A stretch of 64,000 bases of DNA from DASPUH01 sp964518505 (GCA_964518505.1 CAZFGT010000002.1:75459-139458); one strand, 5' to 3'; counted from the stretch's first letter, positions 49,543 to 59,483 are shown. Numbers and translations are program-made. The notes: a model not told the origin generated them from the sequence alone.

Positions 49543-50421
49543 ATGAGCGCCAGCTTCACTATCGAGCCGCGCGGCCCCTTCTCCCTGGCCCTGGCGGCCA
49601 GCCACGTCTTCGGGCCGCGGGAGCCCGCGCCGGTGGTGGCGGTCATGCGCCTCGCCTTCTGCGTCGACGGCTTCCGTGAGCTGGCCGGCGTGGTGCTGAC
49701 GGAAGGCCCGGGCGGGTCGGTCGTCGGCCAGGTGCACGGGGCGACGGATGTGGCGGCCGTGCGCGACCAGGTCGCCCGCATCGTCTCCCTGGACCACGAC
49801 GGCCGTGGCTGGCCGGCCGTCGGCGAGCGCGACGCGCTGATCGGCCGGCTCCAGGCCCGCTACCCAGGGTTCCGGCCGGTGCTGCACTACTCGCCGTACG
49901 AGGCCGCGGCGTGGGCCATCCTGGCCGGCCACAGGTCGGGCCACCAGGCCAATGCCCTGCGCCGCCGCATGGGTGAGGTCCTGGGGGCGACATTCGAGTT
50001 GGCGGGTACACGCCTCAGCGCGTTCCCCACCCCCACGGCCATCCTGGACGCCCCGTCGCTGCCGCTTCCGTCCGCGGAGCAGGCTCGACGCCTGCGGGCG
50101 GTGGCCCAGGCGGCCCTCGACGGCCTGCTCGACCCCGCTCGCCTGCGCGCCATGGATCCCGCGGTGGCCCGCGAGGAGGTCCAGAAGCTGCCGGGCCTGG
50201 GGCCCTTCTACTCCGGCCTGGTGGCCATCCGGGCGGTCGGCCCGGCCGACGCGGCGAGCGTCGAGGAGCCCCGGCTGCTCGGCGCCCTGCGCCACTACCT
50301 GGGCGACCAGGCGCCCGCCGATGCGGCCGCCCTGGCGCACCGGATGGAGACGTGGCGGCCGTTCAGGACGTGGGCGGTCGTCCTGATCCGGCGGGCGGCC
50401 TACGAGGACGGCGTGGGCTGA
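49543..50421 (+). CDS. HhH-GPD DNA glycosylase-like protein (AlkA-related)
   Basis: Protein of 292 residues. N-terminal beta part, then SPYEAAAWAILAGHRSGHQANALRRRMGE and the helix-hairpin-helix VQKLPGLGPFYSGLVAIRAVG. In AlkA relatives a catalytic Asp follows this hairpin; here the corresponding segment ADAASVEEPRLLG has Glu, not Asp. The protein might be an inactive or altered-specificity member. AlkA removes alkylated purines. Its 3' end overlaps the convergent cydC gene by 22 nt. Confidence 0.75.
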   Translation: MSASFTIEPRGPFSLALAASHVFGPREPAPVVAVMRLAFCVDGFRELAGVVLTEGPGGSVVGQVHGATDVAAVRDQVARIVSLDHDGRGWPAVGERDALIGRLQARYPGFRPVLHYSPYEAAAWAILAGHRSGHQANALRRRMGEVLGATFELAGTRLSAFPTPTAILDAPSLPLPSAEQARRLRAVAQAALDGLLDPARLRAMDPAVAREEVQKLPGLGPFYSGLVAIRAVGPADAASVEEPRLLGALRHYLGDQAPADAAALAHRMETWRPFRTWAVVLIRRAAYEDGVG

Positions 50422-52076
50422 AGCCGGCCGAGCTCCAGGTGGACGTCCCACGAGGCCCCGGCCAGCAGCCCGGTCCGATGTGACAGCACCAGCAGCGTCC
50501 GTCCGTGAGTGGCCTCCAGGACGTCAGCCATGAGCGCGGCGGCGGTCGCTTCATCGAGGTGCTCCGTCGGCTCGTCCAGGATCAGCACCGGCGCGTCTGC
50601 CAGCAGGGCGCGGGCGAGGGCCAGGCGTTGCAGCTGGCCACCAGAGAGACGGGCTCCGTGCTCGCCCACCGGTGTCGTCAGGCCCGCCGGGAGCGTCTCC
50701 ACCCAGGCGGCGAGGCGCACGGCAGCGAGCACGTCGCGCAGGTCCGCGTCCGTCGCATCCGGGCGCGCCACCCGCAGGTTGTCGCCGAGCGTCGTATCGA
50801 AGACGTGGGGATCCTGGGCGCACGACTTCACGACGCGGCGGACATCGTCGCTGGCAAGCCGGCGCACATCGCAGGACCCCGCGGGCGTGAGGAGCTCGAC
50901 CGACCCCGCGGTCGGGTCCAGGAAGCGGAGCAGGAGGGCGGCCAGGGTGCTCTTCCCGCACCCGCTGGGTCCGCTGACGAGCGCCCTCCCCCCGGCGGGA
51001 AGATCCAGGTCCACGTCGTGGAGCACGAGCGGACCGTCGCCGTACCGCGCGGCGACGCCGACCAGCCGCAGGCCGTACGGGCCCGCCGGCAGGGCCGCCG
51101 GAGCAGCCGGCTCGGTCACGGGGTCCGGCTGGCGGAGCACCTCCTGGACGCGGTCGGCGGCAGCGGCAAGCCCCGGCAGGTGCTGGGCCGCGGGCACCAG
51201 GCCGGCGGCCAACTCGTGCACCGCCATGGGCGTCAGCACGACCACCGCCAGGGCCACCCCGTCCAGGGCACCCGAGCGGACCGCGCCCACGCCGGCCGCG
51301 AGGGCGAACCACGTCGCCGCTCCGGCCGCCAGGCCGGCGGCCAGCCCCCCCAGGCCGACGGCGGCGCCGGCCCGTCGCTCGGCGGCCAGCAGGGCCCCGT
51401 CGAGGCCGCCAAGGACCTCGAGCTGCCCCGCGCTCGTCCCGTTCGCCAGCAGCTCGGGCGCTCCGGCCAGCAGGTCGGTCGCGGCGGCCGCGAGGGCCCC
51501 CCGGGCCGGCGCCACCCGTCTCTCCGCATCACGGCCGACGGCCCCCGCGACGAGCGGCACCAGGAACGCGACCACGACGAGCGTGACCCCGAGAACGACA
51601 CCCGCGACCGGCACCAGCGCGCCGACCAGGAGGGTCCCCACGGTGGCCGCCGCAAGCACGATCGCGTACGGCAGCAGGACGCGCAACCAGAGGTCGGCGA
51701 GGCCGTCCACGTCCGCCACCAGGCGCGCCAGAAGGTCCCCGGAGCGGTACGCCGCCAGGCCGGCCGGCGCCAGGCGCTCCAGGCGCCGGTAGGCGTGGCC
51801 ACGCAGACGGGCGAGGACCCGGAAGGCCGCGTCGTGGGCCGCCAGTCGCTCCCCGTACCGCAACACGCCGCGGCTGATGCCGAAGGCCTGGACGGCCGTG
51901 ATGGCGATCATCAGGTAGAGGACCGGCGGCTGCTGCGCCGCGCGGGAGACCAGCCATGCGGACGTGGCCGTCAGGCCGATGCCGGCAAGGGCGGCGCCGA
52001 GCCCGAGAAGGACCGCGAGGCCCAACCGTCCGCTGACGGGCCGGCCGAGTCGCGCGACGGCGATGAGGGCGTGCAT
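50400..52076 (-). CDS. cydC: ABC transporter CydC subunit
   Basis: Protein of 558 residues from ATG 52076. Membrane domain of six helices (LGLAVLLGLGAALAGIGLTATSAWLVSRAA) and nucleotide-binding domain with Walker A GPSGCGKSTLAALL, signature LSGGQLQRLALARALL, Walker B VLILDEPTEHLD. CydDC exports cysteine/glutathione (and heme-related functions have been proposed) and is needed to assemble cytochrome bd. Follows cydD by 7 nt. Confidence 0.9.
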   Translation of the reverse strand: MHALIAVARLGRPVSGRLGLAVLLGLGAALAGIGLTATSAWLVSRAAQQPPVLYLMIAITAVQAFGISRGVLRYGERLAAHDAAFRVLARLRGHAYRRLERLAPAGLAAYRSGDLLARLVADVDGLADLWLRVLLPYAIVLAAATVGTLLVGALVPVAGVVLGVTLVVVAFLVPLVAGAVGRDAERRVAPARGALAAAATDLLAGAPELLANGTSAGQLEVLGGLDGALLAAERRAGAAVGLGGLAAGLAAGAATWFALAAGVGAVRSGALDGVALAVVVLTPMAVHELAAGLVPAAQHLPGLAAAADRVQEVLRQPDPVTEPAAPAALPAGPYGLRLVGVAARYGDGPLVLHDVDLDLPAGGRALVSGPSGCGKSTLAALLLRFLDPTAGSVELLTPAGSCDVRRLASDDVRRVVKSCAQDPHVFDTTLGDNLRVARPDATDADLRDVLAAVRLAAWVETLPAGLTTPVGEHGARLSGGQLQRLALARALLADAPVLILDEPTEHLDEATAAALMADVLEATHGRTLLVLSHRTGLLAGASWDVHLELGRLQPTPSS

Positions 52077-52083
52077 CGCCGGC

Positions 52084-53745
52084 CTACGCCGCGCCCTTGA
52101 TCCGCCAGCGGACGTCGACGATCCGGTCCGCGATGGCGATGGCCGCCGGCCGGTGGGCGGCGAGCACGACGGCGCGATGGTCCCGCCGGGCTGCGGCCTG
52201 CACCCGAGCCAGCACGTCCGCTTCGTGCGCGGCGTCGAGACCGGCGGTCGGTTCGTCAAGCAGCAGCAGCGGGGCGTCGCGGAGCAGGGCCCGGGCCACG
52301 GCCAGGCGACGCCGCTGCCCGCTGGACAGGCCCAGACCGCGCTCGCCGAGCCGCCGCCCCAGCGGCACGTCGCCCAGGCCCATCTCGGCAAGTGCGGCCG
52401 CGATGCGTCCGTCCGAGGCGTCCGGAGCGGCCAGCCTGATGTTGGCGGCGACTGTGTCGGCGACGAAGAACGGCTGCTGGGGGACCCACGCAACCTGCCG
52501 TCGCCAGAGGCGGAGGTCCAGGTCGCCGAGATCGACCGCGCGGCCGTCTGGCGCCACGACCTGGGCCGATCCGTCACTCGGCGCGATGAAGCCGAGCATG
52601 ACCGCCAGGAGCGTGCTCTTGCCCGTCCCGCTGGGTCCCCGCAGGGCCACGATCTCGCCTGGCCGGGTGACGAGATCGGTCGCCCATGGAGCCTCCGCCA
52701 CGCGTCCCGGCCGGCGGACCGTGACCGCAGCCAGGCGCAGCTGGCTCGTGCGCATGTCGGGCGGCGGGACGATCCCTCCCGCCTGCTCGGGTGGCGTCTC
52801 CAGGATGGTGAACGCGGCTGCCGCGGCCTGCAGGCCCTCCTCGCTCGCGTGGAACTGGAGGCCCAGCTGGCGCAGCGGCAGGTAGGCCTCAGGGGCCAGC
52901 ACGATGACGAACAGGCCGGTCCGCAGGTCGACGCCGCCGCCGACCAGGCGCAGGCCCATCTCCACGGCCACGAGGGCCACCGAGAGGGTCGCGGCCAGTT
53001 CGAGCGTGAAGGCCGACAGGAAGGCCACCCGCAGGGTGGCCAGCGTCTCGCGGCGGTAGGCGTCGGTGGCGCGCTCCAGGGCGCCCACCTGGGCCTGCGC
53101 CCGGCCGTACACCTTGAGCGTCGGCAACCCGGTCACGACGTCCAGGAAATGGTGCGCGAGGCGGGCCAGCGCCTTCCATCGCCGGCCCCGCTGGCGCTCC
53201 GTAGCCAGCCCGATGAGGATCATGAACAGCGGGATCAGGGGCACCGTCAGGGCGACCGTGAGCGCCGCCAGCCAGTCCGCCGCGGCCAACGCGACGATCA
53301 CGACCAGCGGCACGATGACCGCCAGGACGAGCTGCGGCAAGTAGCGCCCGAAATACCCATCCAGCGCGTCAAGGCCGTGCGTCGCCAGGGCCACGACCTC
53401 GCCGCTTCGCGCCCCGGCCGTCCACTCGGGGCCCAGACCGGCAACATGGTCCAGGAGTCGTCGGCGCAGGGTCCGCTTGACGGAGGCCGAGCAGCGCTGG
53501 GCCACGACTTCCTGAGCCCACCCGGCCACGGCGCGCGCCGTGAACACGACGGCCAGGGCGACCAGCACCGGCTGCATGGCGTCGAGCGTCGCACCGCCCA
53601 GGAACGCCCGGCTGATCGCATCGGCGAGCAGGAACGCCTGGGTCGTGGCCAGGCCGGCAGTCAGCAGGCCCAGGACGACCGCGCTGGCGAGGGCGACGGT
53701 GGCCGCGCGAGCGACGCGCAGCAGGCGAGGGTCGACCGCCCTCAC
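52084..53745 (-). CDS. cydD: ABC transporter CydD subunit
   Basis: Protein of 553 residues; the GTG at 53745 is taken because it overlaps the cydB stop (GTGA) and VRAVDPRLLRVARAATVAL starts a clean membrane domain. The frame is open far upstream only because of base bias. NBD: GPSGTGKSTLLAVMLG, LSSGQRRRLAVARALL, LLLLDEPTAGLD. Partners CydC in a heterodimeric exporter required for cytochrome bd maturation. Confidence 0.9.
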   Translation of the reverse strand: MRAVDPRLLRVARAATVALASAVVLGLLTAGLATTQAFLLADAISRAFLGGATLDAMQPVLVALAVVFTARAVAGWAQEVVAQRCSASVKRTLRRRLLDHVAGLGPEWTAGARSGEVVALATHGLDALDGYFGRYLPQLVLAVIVPLVVIVALAAADWLAALTVALTVPLIPLFMILIGLATERQRGRRWKALARLAHHFLDVVTGLPTLKVYGRAQAQVGALERATDAYRRETLATLRVAFLSAFTLELAATLSVALVAVEMGLRLVGGGVDLRTGLFVIVLAPEAYLPLRQLGLQFHASEEGLQAAAAAFTILETPPEQAGGIVPPPDMRTSQLRLAAVTVRRPGRVAEAPWATDLVTRPGEIVALRGPSGTGKSTLLAVMLGFIAPSDGSAQVVAPDGRAVDLGDLDLRLWRRQVAWVPQQPFFVADTVAANIRLAAPDASDGRIAAALAEMGLGDVPLGRRLGERGLGLSSGQRRRLAVARALLRDAPLLLLDEPTAGLDAAHEADVLARVQAAARRDHRAVVLAAHRPAAIAIADRIVDVRWRIKGAA

Positions 53746-54755
53746 GAGCCCGCGGGCGGGGAGTCGGTGACGCGGGGGCTGCCGACGCGCCGGCGGAACA
53801 CCCAGTAGGTCCAGCCCTGGTAGAGCAGGACGAGCGGGGTGAAGATGACGGCCACCACGGTCATGATGCCGAGCGTGTACTGCGTCGAGCTCGCGTTGCT
53901 GATGGTCAGGCTGAAGGCCGGGTCGGTCGTCGACGGCAGGACATCCGGGTAGAGCGCGGTGAACAGGGCCACGACGGCCAGAGTGATGGTGGCCGCCGTG
54001 CCGGCGAAGGCCCAGCCTTCGTGACCCATGCGGTTGGCCAGGAGCGCCCCCAGCAGACATACGGCCGCCACGACGGACAGTGCCAGTGACCCTGGGTCAC
54101 CGTTCTGGACCTGCGTCCAGCCCAGGAACAGGACGGCCAGCACCGCGGTCACCAGGCCGGCCATCCCGACGACCGCGTTGGCCCGCTGCCGGACCACGCC
54201 GGTGGACTTGAGGGCCAGGAACGTGGCGCCGTGCGTCACGAAGAGCCCCAGGGTGGTCAGGCCACCCAGCAGCGCGTACGGCCCGAGCAGCGTCAGCAGG
54301 TCGCCGGTGAACACATGGCTCCTGTCGAGCGGCACACCGGCCACGATGTTCGCGAAGGCGACACCCCACAGCAGGGCCGGCACGAACGAGCCCACGATGA
54401 TGGCCCGATCCCACCACGCCCGCCAGGCGGACTCGGGACGCTTGCTGCGGTATTCGAACGCGACCCCCCGGATGATGAGGGCCACGAGGATCAGGAACAG
54501 GGCGAGATAGAAGCCGCTGAACAGCGACGCGTACCACTCGGGGAAGGCGGCGAACGTCGCGCCGCCGGCGACCAGGAGCCAGACCTCGTTGCCGTCCCAC
54601 ACGGGGCCGATGGTGGCGATCACCGCCCTGCGCTCAGCCTCCGTGCGCCCGACGAACGGCAGCAGGATGCCCACCCCGAAATCGAAGCCTTCCAGGACGA
54701 GGTAGCCGACCCACAGGATCGTGATCAGGCCGAACCAGATGGTGGTGAGGGACAT
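53742..54755 (-). CDS. cydB: Cytochrome bd oxidase subunit II
   Basis: Protein of 337 residues, eight to nine membrane helices. Opening IWFGLITILWVGYLVLEGFDFGVGIL and GPVWDGNEVWLLVAGGATFAAFP are the CydB signatures. Forms the oxidase with CydA; high-affinity oxygen reduction by quinol. 10 nt after cydA. Confidence 0.96.
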   Translation of the reverse strand: MSLTTIWFGLITILWVGYLVLEGFDFGVGILLPFVGRTEAERRAVIATIGPVWDGNEVWLLVAGGATFAAFPEWYASLFSGFYLALFLILVALIIRGVAFEYRSKRPESAWRAWWDRAIIVGSFVPALLWGVAFANIVAGVPLDRSHVFTGDLLTLLGPYALLGGLTTLGLFVTHGATFLALKSTGVVRQRANAVVGMAGLVTAVLAVLFLGWTQVQNGDPGSLALSVVAAVCLLGALLANRMGHEGWAFAGTAATITLAVVALFTALYPDVLPSTTDPAFSLTISNASSTQYTLGIMTVVAVIFTPLVLLYQGWTYWVFRRRVGSPRVTDSPPAGS

Positions 54756-54765
54756 CGAGCGTGCC

Positions 54766-56172
54766 TCAGTACGCGAAGGTGAGGGGTTGGTCCACGTCGG
54801 ACCCCTCGTCCGGTGGATGCGCCTCCGGCAGGCCGGCCCGGATGCGACGGAGCAGGAGCCCCACCTCCACCACGGCCAGGCCGCCGTACAGCAGGGTGAA
54901 GACGACGACCGTCAACAGGACCTCGAAGGCGGAGGTCCCCGGGCTCACGCCGGCCGACGTCTGCATGAGGCCGAAGACGATCCACGGCTGGCGCGCCATC
55001 TCCGTGAAGACCCAGCCCAGCGAATTGGCGATCAAGGGCAGGAAGGGCAGGGCGATCGCCACCCCGACCGCGAAGCGACCGACCGGCCGCCGGCCCCGCC
55101 GCAGGCGCCACAACAGCCAGGCCGCCGCCGCGGCGGCCAGCACGCCGAGGCCGATCATGAGGCGGAACGTCCAGTAGGCCACCGGCACGTACGGCACGTA
55201 ATCACCCGGGCCGTACGTGGCCTGATAGGCGGCCTGGATGTCGTTGATGCCCTCCACCTTGCCGTTGGGATCACCGGTCGCGAGCAGCGACAGGAGGTCC
55301 GGGATGCGGATGGAGAAGACCTCCTGCCGGCCGTCGGGGGAGCCGATCGTGAGGATCGAGAACGAGGCCGGCGCCTCCGTCTGGTAGAGCGCCTCGGCGG
55401 CGGCCATCTTCATGGGCTGGATGGCGGTCATCTGGCGCGCCGTGGTGTCACCGGTGATGGCCACGAGGAGGCCCGCCACGAGGGCCACGGTCGCGCCCAC
55501 CCGGGCGGCGGCGCGGAACGCCTCGTCGTCTGGGCCGCCATGACGGACCAGGCGCCACAGGGCGATGGCGGCGACGAAGGCGCCGGCCGTGAGGAAAGCG
55601 CCCGCGATGGTGTGGGGGAACATGACCAGCACGATCGGGTTGGTCAGGACCGCCAGGAAGTCCGTGAGCTCCGCCCGCCCGGCGGCCTGGTTGATCGCGA
55701 AACCGACCGGGTTCTGCATCCACGCGTTGGCCGCCAGGATGAAGTACGCCGACAGCACCGTGCCGATGGCGGTGATCCAGATGGTGGCCAGGTGGACCCA
55801 CCGCGGCAGCCGACCCCAACCGAAGATCCAGAGGCCCAGGAAGGTCGACTCGAGGAAGAAGGCCAGCAGGCCCTCGATGGCCAGCGGGGCCCCGAAGATG
55901 TCCCCCACGAAACGGCTGTAGGCGCTCCAGTTCATGCCGAACTGGAACTCCTGCACGATGCCGGTCACGACCCCGAGGGCGAAGTTGATGAGGAACAGCT
56001 CGCCGTAGAAGCGGGTCAGACGCAGGTAGCGCTCCTGCCCGGTGCGGACCCACGCGGTCTGGAACCCGGCCACCATGAAGGCCAGGCCGATCGTCAGGGG
56101 CACGAACAGGAAGTGGTAGACGGTCGTGATGCCGAACTGCCACCGGGCCAGGTCCAGGGCGCTCAACGACAC
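54766..56172 (-). CDS. cydA: Cytochrome bd oxidase subunit I
   Basis: Protein of 468 residues with a short Q-loop, as in actinobacterial/Bacillus-type bd. Heme-ligand region TTVYHFLFVPLTIGLAFMVAG, ALAIEGLLAFFLESTFLGLW, and VFTEMARQPWIVFG, where the usual GRQPW is ARQPW. Two conserved His (heme b595/d, and heme b558 with Met) appear retained. Terminal oxidase active at low O2; supports growth during hypoxia. An upstream dyad (56235-56248) resembles a DosR-like box. Confidence 0.96.
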   Translation of the reverse strand: MSLSALDLARWQFGITTVYHFLFVPLTIGLAFMVAGFQTAWVRTGQERYLRLTRFYGELFLINFALGVVTGIVQEFQFGMNWSAYSRFVGDIFGAPLAIEGLLAFFLESTFLGLWIFGWGRLPRWVHLATIWITAIGTVLSAYFILAANAWMQNPVGFAINQAAGRAELTDFLAVLTNPIVLVMFPHTIAGAFLTAGAFVAAIALWRLVRHGGPDDEAFRAAARVGATVALVAGLLVAITGDTTARQMTAIQPMKMAAAEALYQTEAPASFSILTIGSPDGRQEVFSIRIPDLLSLLATGDPNGKVEGINDIQAAYQATYGPGDYVPYVPVAYWTFRLMIGLGVLAAAAAAWLLWRLRRGRRPVGRFAVGVAIALPFLPLIANSLGWVFTEMARQPWIVFGLMQTSAGVSPGTSAFEVLLTVVVFTLLYGGLAVVEVGLLLRRIRAGLPEAHPPDEGSDVDQPLTFAY

Positions 56173-56234
56173 GGTGATGACCCTCCTGCAAGCCTTGCGC
56201 GCCGGATGGTCATGTCACACGGCCGTGGCCGGAA

Positions 56235-56248
56235 GGGTCGAAGGTCAC
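56235..56248. promoter_or_regulatory. Possible DosR-like box upstream of cydA
   Basis: GGGTC-GAAG-GTCAC, one mismatch to the consensus, overlapping the 3' end of the GMC oxidoreductase gene, 63 nt before cydA. No phased partner, so tentative. Confidence 0.3.
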
Positions 56249-57915
56249 GAACTGGCGGGGCCGGCCGGCGGGTGGCGGTAGAACTCCACCGGTTCGGCCG
56301 GCAGCGGCGTGGCGCCGGCGATCAGGTCGGCGGCCTTCTCCGCCAGCATCATCACCGGGGCGTAGATGTTGCCGTTCGTGACGTACGGCATGGCCGAGGC
56401 GTCGACGACCCGCAGGCCTTCCACGCCGTGCACGCGCATGGTCAACGGATCGACCACCGAGTCCCCGTCCGTGCCCAGGCGGCAGGTGCATGACGGATGG
56501 AGGGCCGTCTCGCCATCGCTGGCCACCCAGGCCAGGACCTGCTCATCGGTCGTCACGGTCGGGCCGGGCGAGAGTTCGCCGGCGTTGAACGGTCGGAGGG
56601 CCGGCTGGTTGAGGATGTGCCGGGCGACCCCCACGGCCTCGAGCCACTCCCGGCGGTCCTGCTCGGTCGAGAGATAGTTGAAGCGGATCGCCGGATGGAC
56701 CCGCGGATCCCGGCTGGTGACGCGGACCGAGCCACGGGCGTCGGAGTACATGGGGCCCACGTGGACCTGGTAGCCATGGCCGCCGGCCGGCGAGCTGCCG
56801 TCATAGCGGATGGCCAGCGGCAGGAAGTGGAACATGAGGTTGGGGTAGGCCACCTGGTCGTCGCCGCGCACGAAGCCGCCGCCCTCGAAGTGGTTGGTGG
56901 CCCCGGGACCGCGCCGCAGGAAGAGCCACTGGAAACCGATCCACGGCCGCCGCCACTTCTGGAGGGCCGGCTGCATCGACACGGGCAGCCTGCTGCCGTA
57001 CTGGATGTACACCTCCAGGTGGTCCTGGAGATTCGCCCCCACGCCCGGCAGGTCGGCCACCACGGGGATGTCCAGTGAGCCAAGGAGGTCGGCCGGCCCC
57101 ACGCCCGACAGCTGCAGGAGCTGCGGCGAGTTGAACGTGCCGCCGCAGAGGATGACCTCCCCTGCCCTGACCTGGCGAGCCGCACCCCGGCCGCGGACGT
57201 ACTCGACCCCGACCGCCCGGGTGCCCTCGAAGAGGATCCGCGTCACGAAGGCCCGGGTCTCCACCCGGAGGTTGGGACGGCCCATGGCAGGGTGCAGGTA
57301 GGCCCTCGCCGCGCTCAGGCGGCGGCCGCGGTGGATGTTGCGGTCGAACGGCGCGAAGCCCTCCTGGCGGTAGCCGTTGACGTCGTCCGTGAGGCGGTAG
57401 CCTGCCTGCTGCACGGCCTGGAAGAACGCGCCGAACAGGGGCCCGGCGGCCGGACCGCGCTCCAGCACCAGGGGGCCGTCGTGGCCTCGGAAGGGGTCGT
57501 CCGGCACCGCCGCCAGGCAGTCCTCCATGCGCTTGAAGTAGGGCAGGCAATGGGCGTAGTCCCACGTGCCCATGCCGGGGTCCGCGGCCCACCGTTCGTA
57601 GTCCAGCGGGTTCCCGCGCTGGAAGATCATGCCGTTGATGCTGCTGGAGCCGCCCAGGACCTTGCCCCGCGCGTGGTAGATCCGGCGGCCACGCATGAAC
57701 GGCTCGGGCTCCGACTGGTAGCGCCAGTCGTAGTAGCGGCTGCCGATGGGGAAGGTCAGGGCGGCCGGCATGTGGATGAAGACGTCGAGGCGGTAGTCGG
57801 AGCGCCCCGCCTCCAGGACCAGGACGCGCCTTGCAGGATCGGCGCTCAGGCGGCTGGCCAGCACGCTCCCCGCCGAGCCGCCGCCGATGATCAGGACGTC
57901 GTATGGCGCGGTCAT
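56245..57915 (-). CDS. betA: GMC-family oxidoreductase (choline dehydrogenase-like)
   Basis: Protein of 556 residues from ATG 57915. FAD motif VLIIGGGSAGSVLASRLS, GGSSSINGMIFQRGN, GTFNSPQLLQLSGVG, and C-terminal ALHPSCTCRLG with the catalytic His-type segment and TNGNIYAPVMMLAEKAADLI. Best match by pattern is choline dehydrogenase; other alcohol substrates are possible. Divergent from an aldehyde dehydrogenase gene, which would take the aldehyde product, with a shared 57-nt region. Symbol used on family resemblance only. Confidence 0.82.
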   Translation of the reverse strand: MTAPYDVLIIGGGSAGSVLASRLSADPARRVLVLEAGRSDYRLDVFIHMPAALTFPIGSRYYDWRYQSEPEPFMRGRRIYHARGKVLGGSSSINGMIFQRGNPLDYERWAADPGMGTWDYAHCLPYFKRMEDCLAAVPDDPFRGHDGPLVLERGPAAGPLFGAFFQAVQQAGYRLTDDVNGYRQEGFAPFDRNIHRGRRLSAARAYLHPAMGRPNLRVETRAFVTRILFEGTRAVGVEYVRGRGAARQVRAGEVILCGGTFNSPQLLQLSGVGPADLLGSLDIPVVADLPGVGANLQDHLEVYIQYGSRLPVSMQPALQKWRRPWIGFQWLFLRRGPGATNHFEGGGFVRGDDQVAYPNLMFHFLPLAIRYDGSSPAGGHGYQVHVGPMYSDARGSVRVTSRDPRVHPAIRFNYLSTEQDRREWLEAVGVARHILNQPALRPFNAGELSPGPTVTTDEQVLAWVASDGETALHPSCTCRLGTDGDSVVDPLTMRVHGVEGLRVVDASAMPYVTNGNIYAPVMMLAEKAADLIAGATPLPAEPVEFYRHPPAGPASS

Positions 57916-57972
57916 CTCCCTCGCCTCGCTGCGTGGTTGCGGACGGCTCCTCGTGGCAGGAATACTACGCAG

Positions 57973-59439
57973 GTGCCACCGGCCTCCGTCACGACCGCGA
58001 CGACGTCCCTGCACATCGCTGGGCGCTGGGTGCCGGCCGTGTCCGGCCAGTGGTTCGAGGCGGTCGATCCGGCGCACGGGACGCACCTTGGCGAGGTGGC
58101 CCTCGGCGATCGCGCCGATGCCCAGCGAGCGGTCGAGGCCGCCGCGGCGGCGGCGCCTGGCTGGGGGGCCACGTCGGCGTTCCACCGGGCGGCGGCCCTC
58201 ACGCGCATCGGCGACGTCATCGCCGGGCGACGGGACGACCTCGCCCGCGCGCTCACGGAGGACCAGGGCAAGCCCCTCCGCGCCGAGGCCTACGACGAGG
58301 TCGACGAACTGGTCGCCTACTGGCGCATGGCCGCGGCCGACGCCACCCGCCTCGAGGGCCTCATGCCGCCCTCGGTGGATCCCCGCAAGCGCATCCTGGT
58401 GCAGCGCGTGCCGCGCGGTGTGGTCGGCATCATCACGCCCTGGAACTGGCCCTACACGATGGCCGCCGAGCTTCTCGCGCCGGCCCTGGCCGGTGGCAAC
58501 ACGGTCGTATGGAACCCCGCCCGCCACACGTCGCTGTGCTCCGTGCGTCTCGCCGAATGCATCGTGGACGCGGACCTGCCGCCGGGGGTCTTCAACCTCG
58601 TGACCGGGCCCGGCGTGACGGTCGGTGACGAGATCGCCGGCCATGCCCTGACCGCGGCGGTCGGTTTCGTGGGCTCGACGCGGACCGGCCACGGCATCGC
58701 ACGGCGCGCGGCGGGCAAGGAGCTGCTGCTCGAGCTCGGCGGCAACGGCCCGCTGGTCGTGATGGACGACGCCGACCTCGACGCGGCCGTGGCGGCCACC
58801 CTGGCGGCCTGCTACCTCAATGCCGGCCAGAGCTGCACGGCCGGCGAGCGCATCCTCGTCCATCGCCACGTCCACGACCGCTTCCTGGGGGCGCTGCGCG
58901 ACGCGGTGGCAGCGCAGGTCCGGATGGGCGACCCGCTGGACGACGCGACCACCATGGGGCCGCTCAACAACGAGGCCAACGCGGCCAAGACGGCCCACCA
59001 CGTGGCCGACGCGGTGGCGGCCGGCGCCACGCTCATCGCCGGGGGCGAGGCGGCCCCGGCGGCCGGGAGCCCGCTCTTCTTCCGCCCGACGATCCTGGCC
59101 GGGGTCACGGAGGACATGGCCATCGCCCGTGAGGAGACGTTCGGCCCGGTGGCCCCCGTCACCGTCATCGCCGACCTGGACGAGGCCCTGCGCATCGTGA
59201 ACGCGTCGTCGCACGGCCTGCTGTCGGCTATCTTCACCCGGGACCTGCGACGCGGACTGCAGTTCGCCGAGGCGGCCCGCAGCGGCTGGGTCAACATCAA
59301 CGAGGGCACCAACTACTGGGAGTCGCACCTGCCCTTCGGCGGGCGCGCCGGCTCGACCAGCGGCCTCGGCCGGGTCGGCGGCCGCTACTCCCTGGAGCGG
59401 CTGACGGAACTCAAGACCATCGTCGTCAACCTGGCCTGA
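57973..59439 (+). CDS. Aldehyde dehydrogenase (betaine-aldehyde type)
   Basis: Protein of 488 residues from GTG 57973. Motifs: TPWNWPYTMAAELLAPALA, ELGGNGPLVVMDDADLD (catalytic Glu), LNAGQSCTAGERILV (catalytic Cys), and EETFGPVAPV. Oxidises an aldehyde with NAD(P)+. Pairing with the GMC oxidoreductase and a dimethylglycine dehydrogenase-like gene points to betaine aldehyde, or a related amine aldehyde. Start is weakly supported (no strong Shine-Dalgarno). Confidence 0.88.
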   Translation: MPPASVTTATTSLHIAGRWVPAVSGQWFEAVDPAHGTHLGEVALGDRADAQRAVEAAAAAAPGWGATSAFHRAAALTRIGDVIAGRRDDLARALTEDQGKPLRAEAYDEVDELVAYWRMAAADATRLEGLMPPSVDPRKRILVQRVPRGVVGIITPWNWPYTMAAELLAPALAGGNTVVWNPARHTSLCSVRLAECIVDADLPPGVFNLVTGPGVTVGDEIAGHALTAAVGFVGSTRTGHGIARRAAGKELLLELGGNGPLVVMDDADLDAAVAATLAACYLNAGQSCTAGERILVHRHVHDRFLGALRDAVAAQVRMGDPLDDATTMGPLNNEANAAKTAHHVADAVAAGATLIAGGEAAPAAGSPLFFRPTILAGVTEDMAIAREETFGPVAPVTVIADLDEALRIVNASSHGLLSAIFTRDLRRGLQFAEAARSGWVNINEGTNYWESHLPFGGRAGSTSGLGRVGGRYSLERLTELKTIVVNLA

Positions 59440-59483
59440 GGGGCCGGAGCCGGCCGCGCCGGCCAGAGGAGGGAAGCTCACTC

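Noticed and set aside
53746..54060. N-terminal extension of CydD frame into cydB
   Set aside because: Reads as out-of-frame cydB, His/Arg/Gly-rich; GTG 53745 gives the normal start and GTGA coupling.
57916..59481. Long minus-strand extension upstream of the GMC oxidoreductase start
   Set aside because: It is antisense to the aldehyde dehydrogenase gene; the real protein starts at ATG 57915 with the FAD motif.
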